Shown: piece by piece, positions 33,807 to 41,869 of the stretch
Layout of the letters: every line of letters starts with the position of its first letter
How positions within the stretch are numbered: position 1 is the stretch's first letter
Assembly: GCA_020161615.1 (NCBI GenBank)
Contig: JAIUPD010000006.1
Location: forward strand, 246,271 to 310,270
Source of the DNA: Pseudomonadota bacterium
Lineage (GTDB): Bacteria; Pseudomonadota; Alphaproteobacteria; Rhodobacterales; Rhodobacteraceae
DNA length: 64,000 bases
Direction of reading: 5' to 3'
Translations under genes and position numbers: made by a program
Notes under the pieces: generated by a model
The model's database searches: none
What the model was told of the DNA's origin: nothing
Seen by the model: the letters and a program-made list of their open reading frames with translations, nothing else

Positions 33807-34772
33807 ATGACGATCATTTCGGTTTCGACCTCGGACCTGACGACCCGTGCGCGCGTTTCGGCGTTTCAGGCCACCGTGGCGCCGCTGTGTCGGCTGGAAT
33901 TCACCCCCGACGATCCTGAAAGTTTCAGCTCGGCCACCGCGGTTGGCCTCATGCCCGAGGCCACGCTGGCCTGGGGGCGCCATTCGCCCTGCCGCGCCGA
34001 GCGGACAGCGGAACTGGCCGCTGGGGGGTCGAACAATGTGATGATCCATTTTCTGCGCCGCGGTGCCTTCTGGATGAAGCAGCAAGGCGGCGCCGAGGTG
34101 ATCTGCGAACCCGGCCATATCTATATCGACCCCAACGAGATCGCCGGAACCTCGCGCTTTCTCGTCGATGGCACCGAAGGCTTCTACATCTCGCTGCCTC
34201 GCTCGCTGATCCGGGGCCTGCGCGGCATCAACGACCATCTGCGCCAACGCCTCGACCTGACGCCGGAATGGCGACTTCTGCAACGCTACGGCGAGGCGCT
34301 TTTCGGCGAGCTTGACGCACTGACCCCCGACCAGATCGCGCTTTCCTCACGCCATCTGCACGACCTGACCCTCTCGGCCTTCGGATCCCGCGATCCGGGG
34401 CCCCTGCCGGGAACGATGGCCGCGCGGCTGCGGCTCATCAAGGAGGATATCGCAGGCCTTCTGTCACAGCACGATCTCTCGCCGGATCTGATCGCCGCGC
34501 GGCACGGGATCTCGACGCGCTACCTGCGGATGATGTTCGCCGAGGAGAAGTCGAGCTTTCGCGCCCATGTGCTGGAAGAGCGGCTGCGCCAGGCCCACGC
34601 CACGCTTTCGGCGCCCGAGGCCGCGGGCAGGGCGATCTCGGACATCGCCGGCGCGTCCGGCTTTTCGGACCTTTCCTGGTTCAACCTCAGCTACCGCCGC
34701 CGCTTTGGCCAGACCCCGCGCGAGACCCGCGCCGAGGCAATGCTCGCCACCATCCCGCGCGCCGCCAACTGA
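33807..34772 (+). CDS. AraC family transcriptional regulator
   Basis: A 321-aa regulator with an N-terminal AraC-binding-like (NphR/FeaR-like) domain and a C-terminal double helix-turn-helix (LSPDLIAARHGISTRYLRMM and GRAISDIAGASGFSDLSWFN) followed by the usual FGQTPRETR. Start ATG 33807 removes an N-terminal extension without homology. It lies 40 bp after the hybrid kinase, probably in the same transcript, though the kinase would not phosphorylate it directly since it has no receiver domain. Regulators with this N-terminal domain often respond to aromatic amines or acids. Confidence 0.9.
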   Translation: MTIISVSTSDLTTRARVSAFQATVAPLCRLEFTPDDPESFSSATAVGLMPEATLAWGRHSPCRAERTAELAAGGSNNVMIHFLRRGAFWMKQQGGAEVICEPGHIYIDPNEIAGTSRFLVDGTEGFYISLPRSLIRGLRGINDHLRQRLDLTPEWRLLQRYGEALFGELDALTPDQIALSSRHLHDLTLSAFGSRDPGPLPGTMAARLRLIKEDIAGLLSQHDLSPDLIAARHGISTRYLRMMFAEEKSSFRAHVLEERLRQAHATLSAPEAAGRAISDIAGASGFSDLSWFNLSYRRRFGQTPRETRAEAMLATIPRAAN

Positions 34773-35160
34773 GCAGCGCGCGCGGCGATCACAAGCGCGC
34801 CAGAACCGGCGTTCCCTTCCGTGCAGCCCGGGTTCCTGCCGTCCTGCCCAAGACAGGAATGCTGACGGCGCTTAGCGTCTGGCCGTCAGCGAAGGATGGA
34901 TCCCGATGCGCATATTTTCGACCGACGGGACACCGCGCCCCTTGGCGAGGTGGCCTGCCCCGCCGGGTCCGGTCGCCGGGCCTCAGGATGACGCGCCAAC
35001 CCGCCCGTCCGCCGTGATCACCGATCCTCACCCTCTCCGCCCGGCTGGGCGGACTGCTTCGGCGGCGGCCTGAGGCTGGCCGGCGGGCACGGCATTTGCT
35101 GCGGATCCCCGTCAACAAGCATTTGGCCGCGACAGTGGCCCCGATGAAAGGACTTTCCCG
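34773..35160. other. 388-bp intergenic region with no recognised feature
   Basis: Between the AraC gene and the exported VWA gene. I find no good promoter hexamers, no strong hairpin and no convincing gene; long minus-strand frames that enter it are the antisense shadow of the VWA gene. Confidence 0.5.
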
Positions 35161-37587
35161 ATGCCTCACCCCTTCCGAATGGTCGCTGCGCTTTCGCTCG
35201 CCACGGCCCTCGCCACGCCTGCCAGTGCCGAGCGGGTCTCGGTCCTGGTCTTCGATGCCTCGGGCTCGATGTGGAACCGGGTCGAGGGCGATCTGAGCCG
35301 CATCGAGGTTGCGCGCGACGTGATGGGCGAATATTTCGCCAGCCGCGACACCGGTGTGCCGCTGTCGGTCATCGCCTATGGCCATAACCGGCGGGGCGAT
35401 TGCCGCGACATCGAGGTGGTGGCACCGATGGGTCAGGGCTCGCCCGATGCGCTGGAGCGGCGGTTGCGGGCGCTGATGCCCCGCGGCATGACACCGCTGA
35501 CCGACAGCCTGGCGCTGGCGCGCGACCAGATCCCGGCCACGGCCGAAGCGGCCGACATCATCCTCGTCACCGACGGGCTCGAAACCTGCGAGGGCGATCC
35601 CTGCGCGCTGGCGGCGAGCCTCGCCGCCGAGGGGATCGAGATCCGCGCCCATGTGGTGGGGTTCGGCCTCAGCCGCAGCGAGTTGGAAGGGCTGTCCTGC
35701 ATCACCGACCAGACTGGCGGGATGATGTTCGACACCAATTCCGGCGCCGAACTGGCCGCAGCCCTGCAACAAGTCAGCACCCCCGAGCCAGCGCCGCCTG
35801 CGCCAGAGCCGGAACCTGAACCCGAACCCGCCGCGGCCTTCGACCTGGGCGACCGGGCGGAGGCCGGGTTCGCCTACCGCATCCGCTGGAATGGCGAGGC
35901 CACGAATGTCGATTACATCGGCTTTGTCCCGCAGGGCGGCACCAACATGACCGCGGCAATCAGCTACCAGCCGATCGGCGGGACCGGCACTGCGCCCACC
36001 AATCCCGTGACCCGCACCGCGCCGGCCGAGCCGGGGATGTATGACATCGTGCTGGTGAGCGCCCGCGCCGGGATCATCGCCCGCCAGGCGGTCGAGGTCG
36101 TGGCGCCACATCTGGGCTTCGAGGCCATCGGCTCGGTCGAGCCCGGCGCGCGGGTGGTCTTTACCTTCCGTGGCCCCGAGCGGGTCGAGGAACGCATCGT
36201 CATCGCCCGACCGGGCGATCCGCCCAATGCCCAGATCGGCGATTGGGGCTATGCGCTGCACAAGAACGGCACCATCCGCCTGACGGTCCCCGATGAGCCC
36301 GGCGAGTATGAAGTCCGCTATCTGAACCGGGGCCGGAGCGAGGTGCTGTTCGCCCGCCGCTTCGGCGTCGGCATTCCCTTCGTCGACGAGGACCAGATGC
36401 GCGCCGCGGACCTCGCCGCCGCCGCTGCCGCGGCGACCCAAGCCGATCCCGGCCAGGACGCCATCGCCGCGATACCGGCCACCTTCCGCCTGCCCCCGGG
36501 CACCCCGACCAGCGCGGTCAGCTGGGAGGGCATCCCGCTCGACCCCGACATGGCGCCCGAGGCCTGGGCGCCGGAGGAAACAGGCGCCTCCGTCTCGGGC
36601 CTGTTCGAGCCGGGACGCTGGCGGATCATCGCCCGCGCCCCGGGCGAGGTGGTCTATCAGGCCGAGGTGGCGCTCTTCCCCGGCCAGAGCAATGACGTGA
36701 CGCTGAGCATGGTGGACGAGGGCTCGGACGGCGCGTTGGTCGGGGGTTGGATCCTCTGGGCCATCCCCCCGCGCGAGATCGACGACCAGCCGATGCGGAT
36801 GGCGTCGTTCACCCTGCGGCTGAGCGACGAGGGGCAGGATTACATCGGCCGGATCGACCCCGGGCCGGGGATGGGACCCGCCGCGACGCCTGAGGCGCTG
36901 TCGTCGGTCGTGCTGGAATCCGGCGATCTTTCCATCGACTTCCCGCAGCCCGGGATCACGGCCGAGCCGCTGCGCCTCGCCCTCTCGCCGCAGGGCGCGG
37001 GCTTTGTCGGCACGCTCTTTGCCGGGGGCGAGCGACTGGCCGTCGCTGCCTGGCCCGAGGATGCGCCACAGGATCTGGCGCTCTGGCGCGACGCAGCCTT
37101 CGGGCCGGCGCAAGAGCCCGCCCCACAGCGCGACATCGCGGCACGCTGTGACCAACCCCGCTGTGATATTGTCGTCGACGGGCTGGCGGTGACGCTGGAA
37201 CAAGGCTGGTCGATGACCCCGCCCGCCTGGGTCGGCGCCACCGCCGGGGCGCATCCGCTCGACGCGCCGCGGGTCGATTTCTACGGGCCGGAGGGCGCGG
37301 GCCTGCATCTCAACCCGCATCAATGGCTGGCCAGTAACGGGCCGTGCTTCTCGACCGAGGCAGGCGCTCTCTGCCTCTTCCTCGACGCCCCGGCCGCGGC
37401 CACCGCCGCCGCCCTGCCGCTGTCCATGTCCCTGCGGCTGGTCGAGCGTTCCCCCGCCCCGGCACCGACGGCGAAGGACCCGGACCGCCCCGCCGCCGAA
37501 CGCCGCCTCGTCCCCGTCGACCTGCCGGAGGGGCTGAGCCCGGCCGAGGTTCTCGACCGTCTCCTGCCCGGCCTGACCACGGAGTAA
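35161..37587 (+). CDS. Exported von Willebrand factor A domain protein
   Basis: An 808-aa protein with an N-terminal signal peptide (LSLATALATPASA, cleavage near residue 23) followed at once by a VWA domain (about 24-205). The metal-ion-dependent adhesion site is DASGSMWNR with a downstream TPLTDSL threonine and TDGLETCEGD aspartate; the last includes a Cys pair. A Pro/Glu-rich linker (APPAPEPEPEPEP) leads to a long C-terminal part of beta-rich repeats that I cannot assign. Periplasmic or surface-bound location is expected. The next gene starts 4 bp after its stop, so the two likely act together. Function unknown; ligand binding or assembly are options. Confidence 0.9.
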   Translation: MPHPFRMVAALSLATALATPASAERVSVLVFDASGSMWNRVEGDLSRIEVARDVMGEYFASRDTGVPLSVIAYGHNRRGDCRDIEVVAPMGQGSPDALERRLRALMPRGMTPLTDSLALARDQIPATAEAADIILVTDGLETCEGDPCALAASLAAEGIEIRAHVVGFGLSRSELEGLSCITDQTGGMMFDTNSGAELAAALQQVSTPEPAPPAPEPEPEPEPAAAFDLGDRAEAGFAYRIRWNGEATNVDYIGFVPQGGTNMTAAISYQPIGGTGTAPTNPVTRTAPAEPGMYDIVLVSARAGIIARQAVEVVAPHLGFEAIGSVEPGARVVFTFRGPERVEERIVIARPGDPPNAQIGDWGYALHKNGTIRLTVPDEPGEYEVRYLNRGRSEVLFARRFGVGIPFVDEDQMRAADLAAAAAAATQADPGQDAIAAIPATFRLPPGTPTSAVSWEGIPLDPDMAPEAWAPEETGASVSGLFEPGRWRIIARAPGEVVYQAEVALFPGQSNDVTLSMVDEGSDGALVGGWILWAIPPREIDDQPMRMASFTLRLSDEGQDYIGRIDPGPGMGPAATPEALSSVVLESGDLSIDFPQPGITAEPLRLALSPQGAGFVGTLFAGGERLAVAAWPEDAPQDLALWRDAAFGPAQEPAPQRDIAARCDQPRCDIVVDGLAVTLEQGWSMTPPAWVGATAGAHPLDAPRVDFYGPEGAGLHLNPHQWLASNGPCFSTEAGALCLFLDAPAAATAAALPLSMSLRLVERSPAPAPTAKDPDRPAAERRLVPVDLPEGLSPAEVLDRLLPGLTTE

Positions 37588-37591
37588 TCCC

Positions 37592-38338
37592 ATGACCAAT
37601 GCCATTTTTCCCAGCCTCGCCGTGGCGCTGGCCCTCCTGCCCCTCCCCGCCCTTGCGCAGGATCTGCCGCGGCAGGGCAGTGGCGTCCAGCGCACGGATG
37701 CCGATGGTCTGATCGTCGCCACCTGCCGGCAGGGCGAGGGGTGCCATTGCTACCAATCCTCGCATTCGTTGGCCACGCTGGAGTCCCAGACCGACCTCGC
37801 CCCGCCCGAGGGGCTGGACGCGCCGATCCTGGTCAGCCTCGACGGGGCGCTCTTCTGGAGCGGGGAGAGCGGGCATGTGGTCGATCTGACTTATGGCGGC
37901 GACGGGCTCTGCGATCCGCAGATCTTCCCCGCCGGTGAGACCGGCCTGCCCCGAAACGGCGTCTGGGCGATGACGATCACCGGCCACAGCCTGTCGGGCT
38001 GCCCCGATCAGGTCGCCTCGGCCATCACCGGCGACATCGGCCTCGGCCGCAGCGAGCGGCGGCCGATCACCTGGCCCCGCCCCTTCACCATGGCGCCCCT
38101 GACCGCCGACAATCCGGCGGCGGGCCCCTGGGTCGATCAGGGCGCCGGCGTCTGGCGCAACGAGGTCCTGAACACCAGCGGGTCGATGGGAGGCAACGCA
38201 AGGGTCACGATGACCGCCCGGGTCGTCAGCCCGACCGAGATTGCGGTGACCAGCGTCTTTTCGACCGACGCGCTGGCCGCCCTGACCGGCGAAACCTGTC
38301 GTTCGACGACCGAGGCACGGCTACGCATCGCAGGATAG
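37592..38338 (+). CDS. Hypothetical exported protein coupled to the VWA gene
   Basis: A 248-aa protein with a clear signal peptide (LAVALALLPLPALAQ, cleavage after about residue 23). I recognise no family. The mature N terminus has a Cys cluster (CRQGEGCHCYQ), and other cysteines occur at CDPQ, GCPD and ETCRST, which could form disulfides in the periplasm. It starts 4 bp behind the VWA gene and is probably its partner. It converges on the ferredoxin gene across 129 bp that contain a weak hairpin (38402-38409 / 38429-38436, GCCTTGCC / GGCAAGGC). Confidence 0.82.
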   Translation: MTNAIFPSLAVALALLPLPALAQDLPRQGSGVQRTDADGLIVATCRQGEGCHCYQSSHSLATLESQTDLAPPEGLDAPILVSLDGALFWSGESGHVVDLTYGGDGLCDPQIFPAGETGLPRNGVWAMTITGHSLSGCPDQVASAITGDIGLGRSERRPITWPRPFTMAPLTADNPAAGPWVDQGAGVWRNEVLNTSGSMGGNARVTMTARVVSPTEIAVTSVFSTDALAALTGETCRSTTEARLRIAG

Positions 38339-38401
38339 GATCTGCGCGCGGGCGCGGCCGCCCGAACTAGGAGCCGCACTTCCGGGCGATCCCGTCGCTT
38401 A

Positions 38402-38436
38402 GCCTTGCCGCGCCGCTGCTGCCTCCGGGGCAAGGC
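38402..38436. terminator. Hairpin between convergent genes, weak terminator candidate
   Basis: GCCTTGCC (38402-38409) pairs perfectly with GGCAAGGC (38429-38436) around a 19-nt loop between the exported-protein gene and the ferredoxin gene. There is no T-run on either side, so factor-independent termination is doubtful. Confidence 0.3.
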
Positions 38437-38467
38437 CACACAGGTCCCGGGTGATCCTTGCGGCGCC

Positions 38468-38782
38468 TCAAGCCGGAACGACGAGAATCAGACCGTCCAG
38501 CGCTTCCGTGACCTCGATCTGGCACGCCAGCCGGCTTTGCGCGGTCGGTGGGGCCATGGCCATGTCGAGCATATCCTCCTCGTGCGGGGCATAGGCGGGT
38601 AATCTGGGGAACCAGGCGGGGTCCACATGGACGTGGCAGGTGGCACAGCTCAGCGAGCCGCCGCATTCGCCGATGATGCCCTCGACCCCGGCCTGAACCG
38701 CCGCTTCCATGACGCTCATGCCGGGTTTTGCCACGACCTCGACCGCGCGGCCATCGGCCTGTCTGAAAACCAGTCTTGCCAT
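38468..38782 (-). CDS. [2Fe-2S] ferredoxin, adrenodoxin/putidaredoxin type
   Basis: A 104-aa ferredoxin of the class that reduces bacterial cytochromes P450. Cluster cysteines are in IGECGGSLSCATCHVHV (C-x5-C-x2-C) with the fourth in RLACQIEV. ATG 38782 follows GGGAGGG; an upstream extension to 38878 has no ribosome site. It is divergent from the P450 gene and is almost certainly its electron donor. The matching ferredoxin reductase is not seen in the window next to it. Confidence 0.93.
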   Translation of the reverse strand: MARLVFRQADGRAVEVVAKPGMSVMEAAVQAGVEGIIGECGGSLSCATCHVHVDPAWFPRLPAYAPHEEDMLDMAMAPPTAQSRLACQIEVTEALDGLILVVPA

Positions 38783-39177
38783 AGCATACCCTCCCTCGCT
38801 GCCCCGTCTGCCCGGGCTCACACCATGGCGGGGGCTTACAGCGACATCTTGATAGGTTGATTGATAAAGCGGAGTCAATGGTGACGTTTTGGTGTGGCCT
38901 GGGAGGATTCCTTACCTGACTTCTCGGAAATATGCGTCAGAGAAGGCTTAGACCCCAATCAACAAATCATTGTTTAACTTAAAAATTACCCGCAGAATAT
39001 GTGGGCTCAGCAGTCCCGTCCGGCCCCAATCTCCACAGTCAAATTGACTTATTGATTACTCGATAAGTCAATGATAGGATCAAACCGCGGCGTGGAGGCC
39101 GCACAGGGAGAATCCATGGGAAACGGCTGGCGGCCCCGCCCGCGCGCAGCCCATGACTTGCGGCGAGAGGCAGTATT
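38783..39177. other. 395-bp divergent intergenic region (ferredoxin / P450)
   Basis: Unusually AT-rich for this window between about 38850 and 39080. It holds a 10-bp-armed inverted repeat (39043-39072) and a short leader ORF (39116-39181). TTGATAGGTTGATTGATAAAG at 38854 is a related half-site near the ferredoxin start, split here as two TTGAT units. Confidence 0.55.
39043..39072. promoter_or_regulatory. Long inverted repeat, operator candidate for the P450 operon
   Basis: ATTGACTTAT (39043-39052), a 10-bp spacer TGATTACTCG, and ATAAGTCAAT (39063-39072) form a perfect 10-bp inverted repeat. TTGACT inside the left arm could serve as a -35 box, so a bound dimer would block or direct polymerase. 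It lies about 44 bp before the leader ORF. Probable TetR- or MarR-type site; the cognate protein is not known. Confidence 0.6.
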
Positions 39178-39181
39178 GTGA
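39116..39181 (+). CDS. Leader ORF (21 aa) translationally coupled to the P450
   Basis: ATG at 39116 has a strong ribosome site (AGGGAGAATCC) better than that of the P450. It encodes a 21-residue Arg-rich peptide (starts MGNGWRPRPRAAHD) and its TGA stop overlaps the GTG start of the P450 (GTGA, 39178-39181). The layout is that of translational coupling, letting ribosomes re-start on the P450. The peptide itself may have no function. It could be chance, but the overlap and ribosome site argue for real use. Confidence 0.5.
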   Translation: MGNGWRPRPRAAHDLRREAVL

Positions 39182-40431
39182 CGCATTCAACCGGCCCCGA
39201 CGCCACGATCCACGACATTCCGAATTTCGAGGCCCTGCTGGACCCTTACCCGGGCTATTCGGCCCTGGCGGCGACCGGGCCGGTGCTGCTGCTACGCAGC
39301 CATCGGGGCGTCGAGTATTACGGCATCTTCGACGCGAAACTGGCGCGCGAGGCGCTGCGGGACCAGCGCTTCTCCAAATCCTCGGCCGCGATGAAGCGGG
39401 CGCTGGACCGGCAGGGGCTGGACGGGGCCAGCGCGGGATTCCCGATCTCGTCCATGAAGGGCGGCAACCTGCTCAACACCGATCCGCCCGACCATACCCG
39501 CCTGCGCAAGCTGGTGAACATGACCTTCTCGCCCCGCCGGATCGAGCTTCTGCGCCAGCAGGTCGAAACGCTGGTCGTGGGCCTGATCGACGCCATGCGG
39601 CAGAAATCCGAGCTGGATCTGGTGGCCGATTACACCTATCCCATCGCCCTGACGATGATTTGCGACATCCTCGGCGTGCCGCGCCAGGACCGCGACCAGT
39701 TCCGCCATCTGGCAACGCAGGCGATGACCCCGGGCGCCCCGGACCAGGCCGAATGCCGGACGCAGCTGATCGCCTATCTCACCGCGCTGGTCGCAGCCAA
39801 GCGCGAGGCCAGCGATCCGGCCGTTGCCCCGGACGACCAACCCGACGTCCTGTCAGCGCTTTGTGCCGCGCGCATTGCCTCGGACGCGCTGACCGAGGAT
39901 GAGCTGATCAGCATGTCCTTCCTGATGCTGGTTGCCGGGCACGAGACGACGGTTGGCCTGATCGGCAACGCCCTGATCCTGCTGGACCGCTACCCCGACC
40001 AGCGCCGCCTGCTGATCGAGGACGAGAGCCTGCTGCGCCAGGCTATCGAGGAGGTGCTGCGCTTCGACGGGCCGGTGCACCAGACCACCATGCGCGCGAC
40101 ATTGGAAAGCGTCGAGATCGGCGGCGTCACCATCCCCGAGGGCTATTTCGTCCGCGTGTTCCTGGCGCATTGCAACCGCGACCCCGGGATCTACGAAGAC
40201 CCGGACCGCTTCGACATCACCCGCAAGCCGGTGCCCAACCTCGCCTTCGGCCATGGCCCGCATCTGTGCCTCGGCTCGCACCTCGCGCGGCTCGAAGCGC
40301 AGGTGGCGATCAAGCGATTTCTGGAGGCTTTTCCCACCTACACGCTGACCGGTGGGGCGGAGGCTATCAAATGGGCGGGCACGGTCATCCGTGCGGCGGC
40401 GGTGATCCCCGCCGATGCCGGTGCAGCCTGA
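39178..40431 (+). CDS. Cytochrome P450 (bacterial class I)
   Basis: A 417-aa soluble P450 starting at GTG. The I-helix oxygen-binding motif is VAGHETTVGL, the ExxR is EEVLRF, and the heme-Cys loop is FGHGPHLCLGSHLARLE with Cys as axial ligand. All catalytic elements are intact. Electrons should come from the divergent [2Fe-2S] ferredoxin. It heads an operon with ALDH, ADH, DUF35 and a thiolase homologue, which suggests hydroxylation or O-demethylation of a substrate that is then oxidised through alcohol and aldehyde and C-C cleaved. The CYP family number cannot be given from reading alone. Confidence 0.94.
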   Translation: MTHSTGPDATIHDIPNFEALLDPYPGYSALAATGPVLLLRSHRGVEYYGIFDAKLAREALRDQRFSKSSAAMKRALDRQGLDGASAGFPISSMKGGNLLNTDPPDHTRLRKLVNMTFSPRRIELLRQQVETLVVGLIDAMRQKSELDLVADYTYPIALTMICDILGVPRQDRDQFRHLATQAMTPGAPDQAECRTQLIAYLTALVAAKREASDPAVAPDDQPDVLSALCAARIASDALTEDELISMSFLMLVAGHETTVGLIGNALILLDRYPDQRRLLIEDESLLRQAIEEVLRFDGPVHQTTMRATLESVEIGGVTIPEGYFVRVFLAHCNRDPGIYEDPDRFDITRKPVPNLAFGHGPHLCLGSHLARLEAQVAIKRFLEAFPTYTLTGGAEAIKWAGTVIRAAAVIPADAGAA

Positions 40432-40438
40432 GGCGATC

Positions 40439-41869
40439 ATGGAGCGGATCGACAATATCATCGGCGGTGCCCTGCGGGGTGGGCGGGCCGTGGACGTCCA
40501 AAACCCGGCGACTCTGAACATCGTGGGACAGGTTCCCGCCGCAACGGCGGACGACCTCGACGATGCGGTTGCCGCAGCCCGGGCGGCGCTGGCCTCGGAT
40601 TGGCACAAGGCTGACGTTCGGCAGGCGGCGATGTTGGCCTGTGCCGGGCGACTCGAGGACGAGCGTGACGGCCTGGCGCGGCTCCTGTCTCTGGAGCAGG
40701 GTAAGACGCTGGCAGCCGCGCGGGTCGAGGTCGATATCGCCCTGCGCATCCTGCGCCATTACGCCGCCTGGGAGGAAGACCCCGCAAGCACCTTCCTGCG
40801 TCGGACACGTGCCGAAACGGTTCGCTTCGACCGCCTGCCGGTCGGCGTATGCGGGCTGGTGGTGCCGTGGAACTATCCGCTGGCGATCCTGTTCATGAAG
40901 CTGGGCCCGGCGCTGCGCGCAGGCAACACGCTGGTCATCAAGCCGGCGCCGACGACACCCCTGACGACGCTGCGGCTGGCCGCACTATTTGCCGAGATCC
41001 TGCCCGCCGGGGTGATCAACACGGTGACCGGCGATGGCGACATCGGCACCCTGCTGACCGCGCATGGCGGCATCGACAAGGTATCCTTCACCGGTTCGAC
41101 AGCGACGGGCCGCAGGGTCATGGCCTCGGCCGCCCCGACCCTCAAGCGGCTGACGCTGGAACTGGGCGGCAACGATCCCGCCATCGTACTGGCGGACGCG
41201 GATCTGGAGCGGACGGCGGCGCGGCTCTACCTTTCGGCCTTTTCCAACGCCGGGCAGGTCTGCGCCGCAGTCAAGCGGGTCTATGTCGAGCGTCGCCTGC
41301 ATGACGATTTCGTCGCCGCTCTGGAGCGGATCGCGCAGGGGATCACGGTCGGCGAGGGGCTGGACCCGGCCAGCCAGATGGGGCCACTGCACACGGCGGC
41401 GCAGCGCGATTTCGTCGTCAGCCTGCTGGATCAGGCGGCGGCGGATGGCGCGCGGATTTTCCGCGACGGCCCCGGCCTGCCCGACTTGCCCGGGTATTTC
41501 CTGCGGCCTGTCATCGTCTCGAACCTGCCGCATGACTGCGCGCTGGTGCAGCGCGAGCAATTCGGCCCGGCCCTGCCGGTCGTCGCCTTCGACCGGGTCG
41601 AGGAGGCCATCGCCATGGCCAATGACAGCGATTTCGGGCTGGGGGCCTCGGTCTGGTCGGCGGACGAGGAACAGGCCTCGGCCATCGCCGGCCAGCTGAT
41701 CGCCGGTAGCCTCTACATCAACACCCATTCCGTGCCGCCCGACCCGGAAGTCCCCTTCGGCGGCGTCAAGCAGAGCGGCCTAGGGGTGGAGCTGGGAGAT
41801 TGGGCGCTGGACGAATACACGCTGCGCCGGGTGATCCGCACCGAGCATCTGCCGCAGGGGGCCCTGTGA
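40439..41869 (+). CDS. Aldehyde dehydrogenase (NAD(P)-dependent)
   Basis: A 476-aa ALDH. Present are VVPWNYPLAILFMKLGPAL, the cofactor KPAPTTPLTTL, FTGSTATGRR, catalytic Glu in LELGGNDPAIV and catalytic Cys in NAGQVCAAVKRVYVE. I start at ATG 40439 behind TGAGGCG; ATG 40415 lies inside the P450 end and lacks a ribosome site. The stop overlaps the ADH start. The pair would oxidise an alcohol to a carboxylate after P450 or aldolase action; an aromatic aldehyde such as a vanillin-type product is possible. Confidence 0.91.
   Translation: MERIDNIIGGALRGGRAVDVQNPATLNIVGQVPAATADDLDDAVAAARAALASDWHKADVRQAAMLACAGRLEDERDGLARLLSLEQGKTLAAARVEVDIALRILRHYAAWEEDPASTFLRRTRAETVRFDRLPVGVCGLVVPWNYPLAILFMKLGPALRAGNTLVIKPAPTTPLTTLRLAALFAEILPAGVINTVTGDGDIGTLLTAHGGIDKVSFTGSTATGRRVMASAAPTLKRLTLELGGNDPAIVLADADLERTAARLYLSAFSNAGQVCAAVKRVYVERRLHDDFVAALERIAQGITVGEGLDPASQMGPLHTAAQRDFVVSLLDQAAADGARIFRDGPGLPDLPGYFLRPVIVSNLPHDCALVQREQFGPALPVVAFDRVEEAIAMANDSDFGLGASVWSADEEQASAIAGQLIAGSLYINTHSVPPDPEVPFGGVKQSGLGVELGDWALDEYTLRRVIRTEHLPQGAL

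Noticed and set aside
34789-37722. Minus-strand open frame of nearly 980 codons over the VWA gene
   Set aside because: Antisense shadow; repetitive Arg/Gly/Asp-rich translation, while the + strand has signal peptide, VWA domain and ribosome site.
39153-39902. A + strand open frame in another frame over the P450 N terminus
   Set aside because: Shadow of the P450 gene; Arg/Gly-rich and without motifs.
39178-40431. Assigning the P450 to the CYP199 para-methoxybenzoate demethylases
   Set aside because: The neighbours make the idea attractive, but the heme loop FGHGPHLCLG does not clearly match what I recall for that family.
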